Shown: positions 1 to 6,983 of the stretch, piece by piece
How the letters are laid out: each line of letters begins with the position of its first letter
Numbering within the stretch: position 1 is the stretch's first letter
NCBI GenBank assembly: GCA_024277855.1
Contig: JAJRUJ010000009.1
Location: 1 to 33,714 of the forward strand
DNA length: 33,714 nt
Origin: Candidatus Zixiibacteriota bacterium
GTDB lineage: Bacteria > Zixibacteria > MSB-5A5 > WJJR01 > JAJRUJ01
Direction of reading: 5' to 3'
The notes under the pieces: generated by a model
Seen by the model: only the letters and a program-made list of their open reading frames with translations
What the model was told of the DNA's origin: nothing
Database searches by the model: none
Made by a program: the position numbers and the translations under genes

Positions 1-116
1 CCTGGTGTGCCGCCATCGTCCGAGACAGCGTCCTGAAAACTCAGGATTGGCAAACCCCGGATATTCGCCGGTATGTTCAGTAAACAATAGCGATTGAAAA
101 GCGAAAGGATCCAAAC
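1..116. other. Upstream flank of the FKBP gene
   Basis: No complete gene is visible here. A short perfect hairpin (CCTGA, loop AAAC, TCAGG) lies at 32-45 with no T-run after it, so it is not a convincing terminator. The window edge could hide the 3' end of an upstream gene, since two frames read open from base 1, but I cannot assign one. A Shine-Dalgarno (AAAGGA, 104-109) for the next gene closes the region. Confidence 0.4.
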
Positions 117-548
117 ATGGCCGCAGCTAAAATGGGCGATACGGTCAAAGTGCATTATACCGGGACACTGGACGACGGAACGGTCTTCGATTCGTCCCGC
201 GAACGGGATCCAATGGAATTCAAGCTCGGGGAAGGGGAGTTAATCCCCGGTTTTGAGAAGGCCATCGACGGGATGGATACCGGTGAAACCAAAAAGATTA
301 AAATCCCGGTCGACGAAGGTTATGGGCCGCCCCGTGACGATTTGATTCTGTCGGTGGATCGTGCCCATCTCCCGGAGGGGTTGGTGCCTGAAGTCGGCCA
401 GCATTTAGAAATGGATCAGCAGGGCCAGAAAGTCCATTTAGTGGTTACCAACGTTGAAGAGAAATCGGTCACCCTTGATGCCAATCACCCGCTGGCCGGC
501 AAGGATTTGCATTTTGAGATCGAGTTGGTGGAAGTCGTTTCCAGGTAA
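117..548 (+). CDS. FKBP-type peptidyl-prolyl cis-trans isomerase, SlyD-like
   Basis: This 143-residue cytoplasmic protein should catalyse cis-trans isomerisation of prolyl bonds and may chaperone folding. The N-terminal FKBP half carries the family's VHYTGTLDDGTVFDSS signature (about residues 12-27) and the GELIPGFEKAIDGMDTGE segment (about 40-57). The middle insert-in-flap region and the closing motif VTLDANHPLAGKDLHFEIEL (about 118-137) are typical of the SlyD branch. The metal-binding His/Cys-rich tail of E. coli SlyD is absent; the protein stops right after the core fold, as in many bacterial SlyD-like proteins. The ATG at 117 has AAAGGA seven bases upstream; an in-frame ATG at 132 (MGDTV) is a possible alternative. 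It seems to be a single-gene unit, because a hairpin with a T-rich tail follows. The family call is firm; the client proteins are unknown. Confidence 0.95.
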   Translation: MAAAKMGDTVKVHYTGTLDDGTVFDSSRERDPMEFKLGEGELIPGFEKAIDGMDTGETKKIKIPVDEGYGPPRDDLILSVDRAHLPEGLVPEVGQHLEMDQQGQKVHLVVTNVEEKSVTLDANHPLAGKDLHFEIELVEVVSR

Positions 549-564
549 TCCCGGTTAGTCCAAG

Positions 565-596
565 CGGGAAACGCAAATTCCCGATTTGGTATTTTT
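565..596 (+). terminator. Possible intrinsic terminator after the FKBP gene
   Basis: A 6-bp perfect stem (CGGGAA at 565-570, TTCCCG at 578-583) with a 7-base loop is followed by a T-rich stretch ending in five Ts. The stem is short and the T-run is not directly adjacent, so termination may be partial. Confidence 0.4.
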
Positions 597-674
597 GTGT
601 CGGCCAGTCGGTTCCGTCAGCGGAATCCGAATAATCGCCATTGACTCCCGTGAGGAGTTCTGTTATATCCGCTG

Positions 675-1508
675 GTGATGTTTGCCTTGCTCGACATCTC
701 GATATCGGTAATCAATTTAATTGTTCCGGCGTTCATCCGCACCGACCGTCTCAATGCCCTGGTCCTGCTGGTCGTTTTTTCTGCGATTGTTATCTATTTT
801 ATTCGCCGGGCCACGCGAGGCGATAAGCTCTACATCCGTCCGCTCGCCGGGCTGCAGGCCGTCGAGGAGGCAGTGGGGCGGGCTACGGAAATGGGTAAGC
901 CGGTCTTGTTCATTCCCGGTACCGGCGATATCGACGAGATCCAGACCATCGCCGGCTTGTCGATTCTGGGGCTGGTATCTCATGTGACGGCGCGCTACGA
1001 CACGCCTTTGCGCGTCCCGGTGCTCTATCCGATGCCGATGGCCGCCGCGCAGGAAGTCGTGCGTGAATCGTACATCGACGAGGGTAAGGCCGATCGGGTG
1101 ACCCCGGAGATGGTCCAGTATATTGCCGGTGAGTCCTTTTCGTATTCTGCCCGGGTGGGTGGGATGATGAGGCGGGAAAAACCGGCGGCGAATATTTTTA
1201 TGGGGTCGTTCCGCGCCGAATCACTGCTGATCGCAGAGGTGGGACAATCGACGGGTGCCATCCAGATCTCCGGTACCGCCGAACCTGAGCAGTTGCCCTT
1301 TTTTATCGCCGCCTGCGATTACACGCTTATCGGTGAGGAATTGTATGCCGCCAGCGCCTACCTTTCAAAAGAACCGAAGATGATGGGATCACTCAAAGGG
1401 CAGGATTTGTTCAAGGTATTATTGTTGGCCGTGCTGGTTCTGGGAGTGCTGGCCGTCACTTTTAATATCTATCCGGACTTTGTCACCGAATTGTTTACCG
1501 CCAATTGA
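675..1508 (+). CDS. DUF6754-type membrane protein
   Basis: This 277-residue protein is probably an inner-membrane protein of unknown function. Two hydrophobic segments lie at the N-terminus (about residues 5-20 and 27-43), a soluble domain fills about 50-240, and one more membrane helix sits near the C-terminus (about 245-263). The soluble part (GKPVLFIPGTGDIDEIQTIA, then SYSARVGGMMRREKPAANIF, then GEELYAASAYLS) matches my memory of the DUF6754 family, in which a domain of this kind is framed by membrane helices. The start is uncertain: GTG 675 and ATG 678 are adjacent, and the best SD (GAGGAG, 652-657) is rather far away. It heads a tight same-strand block of four membrane-protein genes (the next ATG begins one base after this stop), so the products probably form one envelope complex. 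No catalytic motif is recognisable. Confidence 0.8.
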   Translation: MMFALLDISISVINLIVPAFIRTDRLNALVLLVVFSAIVIYFIRRATRGDKLYIRPLAGLQAVEEAVGRATEMGKPVLFIPGTGDIDEIQTIAGLSILGLVSHVTARYDTPLRVPVLYPMPMAAAQEVVRESYIDEGKADRVTPEMVQYIAGESFSYSARVGGMMRREKPAANIFMGSFRAESLLIAEVGQSTGAIQISGTAEPEQLPFFIAACDYTLIGEELYAASAYLSKEPKMMGSLKGQDLFKVLLLAVLVLGVLAVTFNIYPDFVTELFTAN

Positions 1509-1509
1509 G

Positions 1510-2130
1510 ATGAAAACGCGCATACCAGTCGCCGTGGCCTTTCTTTCCGGCTTTTTGATGATTGTCGCCTTTTTTGGCTCGGGCGAATGGCTGAGTATGC
1601 TGACCAATGAGGCCTTACGTTACATGACAATCGTCGCCGGATTTTCACTTCTGCTCGGTGTGGTGTCGATTACCCAGGTTAGTTGGGGAGTAGTTCGTAA
1701 ACGCGGCGAGGACTGGCCGTACAAAATCATCCTGCTGATTGCCCTGGCGGCGATGACCGGTTTTGGTGTTCTCCAGGGAATCACCGGCGGCACAGTTTTC
1801 GAGTGGCTGTTCGACAAAATCCAGAAACCGATGATGGCGACAATGTTTTCGGTGCTTGCTTTTTATATCGCTTCGGCGGCATACCGCGCTTTCCGGGCCC
1901 GGACGGTCGAGGCATCGATTCTGTTGGTGACCGCGATTATTGTTATGATCGGCCGCGTGCCGATGGGGCAATACATTTACGAAGATCTCCCGAGCGTAGC
2001 CAACTGGATTATGATGTTCCCCAATGTTGCGGTGCAACGGGGGATTATTATCGGGGCGGCGTTGGGTGCGGCATCCATGTCATTGCGCATTATCCTGGGG
2101 ATCGAACGGACTTACATGGGGCGTGGTTAG
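1510..2130 (+). CDS. Polytopic membrane protein of the DUF6754 block
   Basis: I do not recognise the family of this 206-residue protein. It is almost entirely hydrophobic, with about six predicted membrane helices (near residues 5-22, 38-58, 74-93, 105-130, 138-155 and 175-195) and short charged loops such as VRKRGEDWPYK. The ATG at 1510 starts one base after the stop of the preceding gene, which indicates translational coupling; this start is preferred over an in-frame upstream start at 1480 that would overlap the previous gene by 29 bases. Its place inside the block suggests a membrane subunit working with the DUF6754 protein. No transporter signature or catalytic residues could be picked out. 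Confidence 0.75.
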   Translation: MKTRIPVAVAFLSGFLMIVAFFGSGEWLSMLTNEALRYMTIVAGFSLLLGVVSITQVSWGVVRKRGEDWPYKIILLIALAAMTGFGVLQGITGGTVFEWLFDKIQKPMMATMFSVLAFYIASAAYRAFRARTVEASILLVTAIIVMIGRVPMGQYIYEDLPSVANWIMMFPNVAVQRGIIIGAALGAASMSLRIILGIERTYMGRG

Positions 2131-2157
2131 CCGGACAAAACGGCACGGGCAGACCAG

Positions 2158-3009
2158 ATGGCCAACCAGGGGAACAAGGGCTTTTTCACGCGCCTGCAAA
2201 ACGTGGATCGCCGCGTTCTGTTCGTGTTGATTTTTGCGTCGGTGATCGTCCCCCTCTTTTTCCCGTTGAAACTGCCGGTGCCGGTCACCCCCGAGACCCG
2301 CGAATTTTTCGAGGCGGTCGAAGCGATCCCCGACTCGTCGATTGTCATGCTCCCCTTCGACTTTTGGCCGTCCACCCTCGCCGAAACCGAACCGATGGCG
2401 GTGGTCGGGCTGCGCCATCTTTTCCGCAAAAATTGTTATGTTGTCGGGCTGTCCAATGTCGGGATGGGCGGGCCGTCGATCGCCGATCGACTGTTGGATT
2501 CAATCGGCGGTGAGTTCGGGAAAACATACGGTATCGATTATGTTAATCTCGGGTATAAGGCCAACTACCAGGCGGTGATGCTGGGGATGGGCGAGCGGAT
2601 CGAGGATATTTTCCCGACCGATCATCGCGGAACGCCTCTAAGTGAGATTCCCCTGATGCGGCGGGTGCCGAATTACGACAGTGTTTCGTTTATTTTCGTG
2701 GTGTCCGACAACGTGGCAGTCGACTATTGGGTCGGACTGGTCAATTCAAGATTTGGCGTGCCGATGGGGGCGGGGGTGACTGCGGTCATGGCGCCCAAAT
2801 CGCTGTCTTTTGTCCAGGCGAACCAGTTGGTCGGTCTGATGGGCGGGATGAAAGGCTGCGCCGAATATGAAAACCTGTTGGGTTACCCGGCGCGGGCCAC
2901 GCGAGGGATGGATTCGCAATCGATCATCCATTTGCTGATTGTGTTGTTTATTGTCATGGGGAATGTGGGGTATTTCGCCGCGAAGCGAAAAGCGAAAGTT
3001 GAAGGATAA
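2158..3009 (+). CDS. Bitopic membrane protein with extracytoplasmic domain, DUF6754 block
   Basis: This 283-residue protein has unknown function. It has an N-terminal membrane helix (about residues 20-37), a soluble domain of roughly 215 residues, and a second membrane helix near the C-terminus (about 257-275) followed by a basic tail (AAKRKAKVEG). The soluble part begins VPVTPETREFFEAVEAIPDS and includes SNVGMGGPSIADRLL and GIDYVNLGYKANYQ; I cannot place it in a family. By the positive-inside rule the soluble domain probably faces the periplasm. The ATG at 2158 lies 28 bases after the previous stop and has no clear SD, consistent with coupled translation. It probably serves in a complex with its three neighbours. 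The two-helix, large-loop layout recalls that of the DUF6754 protein itself, but I see no sequence similarity by eye. Confidence 0.75.
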   Translation: MANQGNKGFFTRLQNVDRRVLFVLIFASVIVPLFFPLKLPVPVTPETREFFEAVEAIPDSSIVMLPFDFWPSTLAETEPMAVVGLRHLFRKNCYVVGLSNVGMGGPSIADRLLDSIGGEFGKTYGIDYVNLGYKANYQAVMLGMGERIEDIFPTDHRGTPLSEIPLMRRVPNYDSVSFIFVVSDNVAVDYWVGLVNSRFGVPMGAGVTAVMAPKSLSFVQANQLVGLMGGMKGCAEYENLLGYPARATRGMDSQSIIHLLIVLFIVMGNVGYFAAKRKAKVEG

Positions 3010-3042
3010 TCCCGGTTCGTTCCGGTCACGGAGATCTCTTTG

Positions 3043-3660
3043 ATGGACACGTTTTGGACCCAACCATTTGTTTATTATTTCCTGCCGGCGTTTTTCACGC
3101 TGGCGGTATACTCGTTTCTGTTTAAAGATAACCCCTGGTTCAAACTTGCCGAACATATCTTTGCCGGCCTGTCGGCGGGCTATTATGCCGGTCTGATTTT
3201 CCATTCGGTTATCAAGCAGCAAATGTTCGTGCCGATGGTCTCTTCCGGTCGGTATGATCTCGTCATCCCCGGTGTGCTGGGCTTTTTACTTTTTATGAGA
3301 TTTTTCCCCAAGGGCCGCTGGTTGACCCGTATTCCTCTCGCTTTTGTCATCGGCACCACCGCCGGGATCATGTTTCTCCAACAGTTGCACGGCTTGGTCC
3401 TCCCGCAAATCAAAAGTACTTTGTTGCCGCTCAATGACTTTGGGAACATTGTTATTGTTGTGGGAGTATTGACGACCCTGGTGTATTTTTATTTTTCCAA
3501 ACCCCACACCGGAGTATTGGGTGGGGTGGCCAAAGTCGGGATCTGGTTTATTATGATCGCCTTTGGGGCCCATTTCGGTTATACGGTCATGGCCCGTGTT
3601 TCCCTCCTGATCGGGCGGATGCAGTTTATCTTTGTGGACTGGCTGAGACTGGTTAGCTGA
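3043..3660 (+). CDS. Polytopic membrane protein, last gene of the DUF6754 block
   Basis: I do not recognise the family of this 205-residue protein. It has about five or six hydrophobic segments (near residues 8-25, 35-55, 75-90, 98-118, 135-153 and 160-180) with few charges between them. The start is taken as ATG 3043, with GGAG at 3030-3033 nine bases upstream; a TTG at 3040 directly before it is an alternative. The gene lies 33 bases after the preceding one and closes the block, since a strong sigma-70-type promoter for the next gene starts within 40 bases of its stop. A membrane-embedded subunit role is inferred from hydrophobicity and gene order only. Confidence 0.75.
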   Translation: MDTFWTQPFVYYFLPAFFTLAVYSFLFKDNPWFKLAEHIFAGLSAGYYAGLIFHSVIKQQMFVPMVSSGRYDLVIPGVLGFLLFMRFFPKGRWLTRIPLAFVIGTTAGIMFLQQLHGLVLPQIKSTLLPLNDFGNIVIVVGVLTTLVYFYFSKPHTGVLGGVAKVGIWFIMIAFGAHFGYTVMARVSLLIGRMQFIFVDWLRLVS

Positions 3661-3692
3661 AGTCAGACAGACAACTACCCTTCCCTGCCGAT

Positions 3693-3720
3693 TTGCTCTT
3701 AACACAAAATTGTGTATAAT
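3693..3720 (+). promoter_or_regulatory. Sigma-70-type promoter for the lipoprotein gene at 3741
   Basis: A -35-like TTGCTC (3693-3698) and a perfect -10 TATAAT (3715-3720) are separated by 16 bases. The predicted transcript start near 3727 leaves a very short leader before the SD (GAGGGA, 3729-3734) and the ATG at 3741. Confidence 0.6.
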
Positions 3721-3740
3721 ACTTTAGTGAGGGAAGATGG

Positions 3741-4505
3741 ATGAATATATATCGTCGGAATTCCGGAAAATTCGTTGCGTTGATTGCTCTGTCGCTCACC
3801 TACTTATGCTTTGGCGTGATCGGTTGTGGATCGGACGAAGTCGCCAAAACCGATTTCAAGGCAACCTGGCCGTCGGCGACTACCACACATCTGATTTGTT
3901 ACTACCCGGAGGATTCTCCGCGCGCGATTCGCATGGGGATGTTTGTTGAAGAATGTGAAGAAATCTATTCCCACGTCCTGCGCGTCCTGGCTGTCGAATC
4001 GCCTGAGCCGCTGGAACTATTCCTGCTGACCACCGATGAGCAGAGCGATTCGCTTTTTGGCCGCCCGGCGGGGTTTTATGCCGATGGCCGGATCGTCATG
4101 AAGATCGGTCAGCATCCCGGCGGATACCTGGCCCTCGCCGCGTGTGCGCTGATCGACGATGAGGCCGAGTCGTTTGCGATCCTCCGGGACGGCCTGTTCC
4201 AATTGTATGCCCGGCCCAATGTAAACGTTCATGCGGAGACCTACGGGTATTTGCGAAATAACCGGTTTGTTCCACTGGCCGAATTGGCCGACCCGCAATA
4301 TCCCATCGATCCCGCCGTACGTCAGGCCGAGGCCGGTTCGCTCACTGCTTATCTTCTGGCCCGCTATGGTGCTGAACGTTTCAAGATGTTGTGGCGGTCG
4401 GTTCTTGGCTTCACCGAGTCACTGGAGAAGATCTACCGCAAGGAATTGCCTCAACTGGAAGAAGATTGGATTCAGTATTTCCAACGAGAAGCGCAACGGA
4501 CCTGA
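3741..4505 (+). CDS. Lipoprotein with a peptidase-MA-like domain lacking the zinc motif
   Basis: This 254-residue protein has a type II signal peptide: a basic start (MNIYRRNSGK), a hydrophobic core and the lipobox V-I-G-C with the lipidated Cys at 29. The rest has the plan of peptidase-MA/gluzincin-like proteins: a region where HExxH is expected (LALAACALIDD, about 130-140), an RDGLFQLYA segment (149-157) where active members have an EGLA-like motif, and the C-terminal AGSLTAYLLARYG (198-210) followed by LPQLEEDW (236-243). The zinc ligands are absent: no HExxH and no following Glu in the expected places. I infer a catalytically dead binding or scaffold protein. The family assignment rests on the C-terminal pattern and overall order, so it is moderate. 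It has its own promoter and starts a run of three lipoprotein genes. Confidence 0.65.
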   Translation: MNIYRRNSGKFVALIALSLTYLCFGVIGCGSDEVAKTDFKATWPSATTTHLICYYPEDSPRAIRMGMFVEECEEIYSHVLRVLAVESPEPLELFLLTTDEQSDSLFGRPAGFYADGRIVMKIGQHPGGYLALAACALIDDEAESFAILRDGLFQLYARPNVNVHAETYGYLRNNRFVPLAELADPQYPIDPAVRQAEAGSLTAYLLARYGAERFKMLWRSVLGFTESLEKIYRKELPQLEEDWIQYFQREAQRT

Positions 4506-4585
4506 GCCGCTGTCCTGACAAGTAAACGGGGATTACAAAGCAGCGTTTAGTTTATAGAGCAGGATTAACATCGGGGGGGGATGTC

Positions 4586-5473
4586 ATGAAGATGCTCTGG
4601 AGATTAGATAATTATGCGGATATCCGTCTGAGAGTCGGCGTCATTGTGCTGTTGGCCGGACTGGTTCTGTCTGGTTGTGGGGGAACTGCGCCGCCACGCG
4701 AAGGCGGTCAACCCGAATATGAATATGCCGGCCCGGTTCCCTCCGCGCTGAAGATCAAGTATTTGCCTAAGGGAGTTCAGTTGACGTGGCAGACTAATCG
4801 GGGGGACACGGACGCCATTTCCGGCTACAACATCTATCTTTCGGCCGAAGAGAGTCTTGTCGGCCGGGCACCGGAGACGCCGGAGATGCAACGGACACTT
4901 TGGCGGGCACAGACATATCCGGGTGATGTCGATGCGCGCGTTGACGTTGAAACTGCTGCCCTGACCGACGTTGAATTTGGGGTAGAGTATTTCGTTCATA
5001 TTCGTACCGTGATGGCTGACGGTTCTATCGGTCCGCCATCGGAAGAAATCTCCTTTATCCCGCGTCCGGAAGGTCGCATAGAGTTGTGGGAACGTTTTAA
5101 GAATAAACAGGATGGGTATAATTTCGACGAACAAATCTATGTGCGGACAAAAGATCGGCGAAATGACCTGTATATTTTTGTAAGGTCGGATAGCGCATTC
5201 GCCGCCAGCCCCCATCGGCTGGATCAGACATTACGCTATACCGAGTTTTATGAGTTGGGTCCCAGCGCTACAATTGCCGATTATCCGACTTGGGAAGAAA
5301 GGGGAAAGGGCAAGACTTCTATTCACTTACAAGAAGGGATTTCGTATATTCTCTCTACCCCCTTGAACTGTCTGGCCAAGTTCCGTGTGGCCGGGATACG
5401 TAAACAGGACGGGCGAACAGTAGTTGATCTGGATTATATTTACCAGACGCGATGCGGCGTAGGTGTTTTTTGA
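4586..5473 (+). CDS. Lipoprotein with a fibronectin type III-like domain
   Basis: This 295-residue protein carries a lipoprotein signal (VLLAGLVLSG then Cys31; lipobox L-S-G-C). A fibronectin type III-like domain spans about residues 50-162: KGVQLTWQTN early, SGYNIYLSAEE in the middle, and EYFVHIRTVMADGSIGPPS at the end are the usual B, C and F/G strand landmarks. The following 130 residues (GRIELWERF to the C-terminus) are unassigned and hold two late cysteines (NCLAKF and TRCGVG), a possible disulfide. The ATG at 4586 follows a poor G-rich SD; an in-frame ATG lies at codon 3. It probably sits in the outer or inner membrane facing the periplasm, or on the surface, as a binding module. No enzyme motif is visible. 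Confidence 0.75.
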   Translation: MKMLWRLDNYADIRLRVGVIVLLAGLVLSGCGGTAPPREGGQPEYEYAGPVPSALKIKYLPKGVQLTWQTNRGDTDAISGYNIYLSAEESLVGRAPETPEMQRTLWRAQTYPGDVDARVDVETAALTDVEFGVEYFVHIRTVMADGSIGPPSEEISFIPRPEGRIELWERFKNKQDGYNFDEQIYVRTKDRRNDLYIFVRSDSAFAASPHRLDQTLRYTEFYELGPSATIADYPTWEERGKGKTSIHLQEGISYILSTPLNCLAKFRVAGIRKQDGRTVVDLDYIYQTRCGVGVF

Positions 5474-5483
5474 GGAGAGCAAA

Positions 5484-5511
5484 TTGACGGATAATTTGGT
5501 ATAAATATAAG
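5484..5511 (+). promoter_or_regulatory. Sigma-70-type promoter for the lipoprotein gene at 5551
   Basis: TTGACG (5484-5489) and TATAAG (5506-5511) are separated by 16 bases; an overlapping TATAAA at 5500-5505 is at the wrong spacing. The SD AGGAGGT (5541-5547) and the ATG at 5551 follow about 30 bases after the expected start site. Confidence 0.5.
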
Positions 5512-5550
5512 ACATTCAGCGGGCGGCAATTCCCGTGCACAGGAGGTATC

Positions 5551-6498
5551 ATGAAAGTATTGCTGAACAAATGGATTGTCCTGAGTATGTTGGGGTGCGC
5601 GCTTTTAGTCTTTGCCGGGTGTGGCGGCGACAATGGGCCGACCGGTTCGACAATCAAAAACAACAAGCTTGTGCTGGATTTCTTTAATATTGAGCCATTG
5701 TCATCGGGATGGCATTTCCAGGCCTGGGCCCACAAGGATAATGCCTGGATTGCCGGGCCGTCATTTGATCTTGATGCCCAGGACGATCTGGTCGATCTGC
5801 AGGGTAATTCACTGGCCGGTAATAAAATAACATTTACTTCGACCGATCTGACCTTTTGTGATTCGCTGGCCGTGACTGTCCATCAGAATGGCAGCGGGAC
5901 ATCCTATCCGACCGGCGGCACGATTCTCATCGGGGATATCGACACCTTAAGTGCAGGGTTGGAGTCCCCCTTGTACGGAAAAGTCGATCCTGGTTTCCTC
6001 TATTTTGTTTTCTCAACACCGACTGACTCCGATACCACCATGGCCAACCAGCTTTCCGGTGTCTGGTTTACCGGCTCCGATCTGGCCTCGGCCGGGCTGG
6101 AAATGTTGCCGACTCTTCCGGCCGACTGGATTTTTGAAGGCTGGGTGCGGCATGGCGATGTTATTCTCTCCACGGGAAAATTTACCAGTAACGAGGGCTC
6201 GGATTTAAGCAATACGTATTATAGCAATACCGCCGGTGCCCCGCCGTATCCCGGGGAAGATTTTTTGATCAATGCGCCGGCCGGCGTGAGTTTTCCGATG
6301 CAGTTGGCCGCCGGTGATACGGTAATGATTTCGCTGGAGCAGGTCGCAGATCCCAACCCGGATTCGCCGTTTATCCGTTGGTATGCGCGCAAGATACCCT
6401 CCGGGGTTATCTTCCCCGCTCCGCTTAATATTTGGACACTAAGCCGGGTTGATACACAGTCATGGCCGACGGCAAATGCTTTTATCAGCAATGACTGA
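5551..6498 (+). CDS. Lipoprotein with two anti-sigma-factor-like repeats
   Basis: This 315-residue lipoprotein has the lipobox F-A-G-C with Cys24, followed by a flexible GGDNGPTGST linker. Two similar segments stand out: about residues 45-72 (LSSGWHFQAWAHKDNAWIAG) and about 186-213 (LPTLPADWIFEGWVRHGDVI then LSTGKF). Both follow the pattern Leu-Pro-x-Gly/Asp-Trp-x-(F/Y)-x-(G/A)-Trp, then a short loop, then (S/A)-x-G-x-F, seen in the extracytoplasmic part of RskA-type anti-sigma proteins and related lipoproteins. Here the two copies are anchored by lipid rather than a membrane helix, and no cytoplasmic anti-sigma part exists. The strong SD (AGGAGGT) lies only a few bases from the ATG. It is a separate unit with its own promoter. 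Function is unknown; binding or surface display is more likely than sigma control. Confidence 0.65.
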   Translation: MKVLLNKWIVLSMLGCALLVFAGCGGDNGPTGSTIKNNKLVLDFFNIEPLSSGWHFQAWAHKDNAWIAGPSFDLDAQDDLVDLQGNSLAGNKITFTSTDLTFCDSLAVTVHQNGSGTSYPTGGTILIGDIDTLSAGLESPLYGKVDPGFLYFVFSTPTDSDTTMANQLSGVWFTGSDLASAGLEMLPTLPADWIFEGWVRHGDVILSTGKFTSNEGSDLSNTYYSNTAGAPPYPGEDFLINAPAGVSFPMQLAAGDTVMISLEQVADPNPDSPFIRWYARKIPSGVIFPAPLNIWTLSRVDTQSWPTANAFISND

Positions 6499-6645
6499 CT
6501 CGGATGTATCAGGGGGGATAATTTGCGGCGAGGCGTCAAAGTGTCAAAAAGACGATCAAAAAGGCAGTATTTTTTAACCGAGGATTTTGAAAGGCCCTAA
6601 AACCCTTATATTACGTGATGGAAAAGGGGGGATTCATCGACAGGC

Positions 6646-6870
6646 ATGAAAAGTGACGACGGTAACGTTGTGGGGAAGTGGATTCGGTGGCTGGGTGCCG
6701 TACTGATCAGTGTTTTGGGGATAGTTGTCCTTAACGGTGGTCTGGGCTTGTCGGAACATCCGCTGCGATTGACTATCGGTTGGGCGCTGGTGGGGTACGG
6801 CGTGTTGCGCGTATTGCTAAACATCTGGCTTGCCCGCAGGAAACGGCGTTCCGGACTCGAGGTTTACTAA
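6646..6870 (+). CDS. Small two-helix membrane protein
   Basis: This 74-residue protein has two membrane helices: about residues 13-32 (WIRWLGAVLISVLGIVVLNG) and 42-62 (LTIGWALVGYGVLRVLLNIW). It ends in a basic cytoplasmic tail (ARRKRRSG). The ATG at 6646 is the only good in-frame start; the SD is weak. A TTGAAA (6587-6592) and a TATATT (6607-6612) lie upstream, but at a short 14-base spacing. I know no family for it. Codon use and composition match the neighbours, and the frame is hydrophobic in a regular way, so I consider it a real small protein. Confidence 0.55.
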   Translation: MKSDDGNVVGKWIRWLGAVLISVLGIVVLNGGLGLSEHPLRLTIGWALVGYGVLRVLLNIWLARRKRRSGLEVY

Positions 6871-6983
6871 TTCAGTTTGTCACAGCCTTCTGATGGGTGT
6901 AAATCGTTGTCAAAAACGGCTTGACAGCGGATTACCCCAGGGACATTTTAAGAATCTGTTTTTGACGAGGATGTGTGTGAAAA

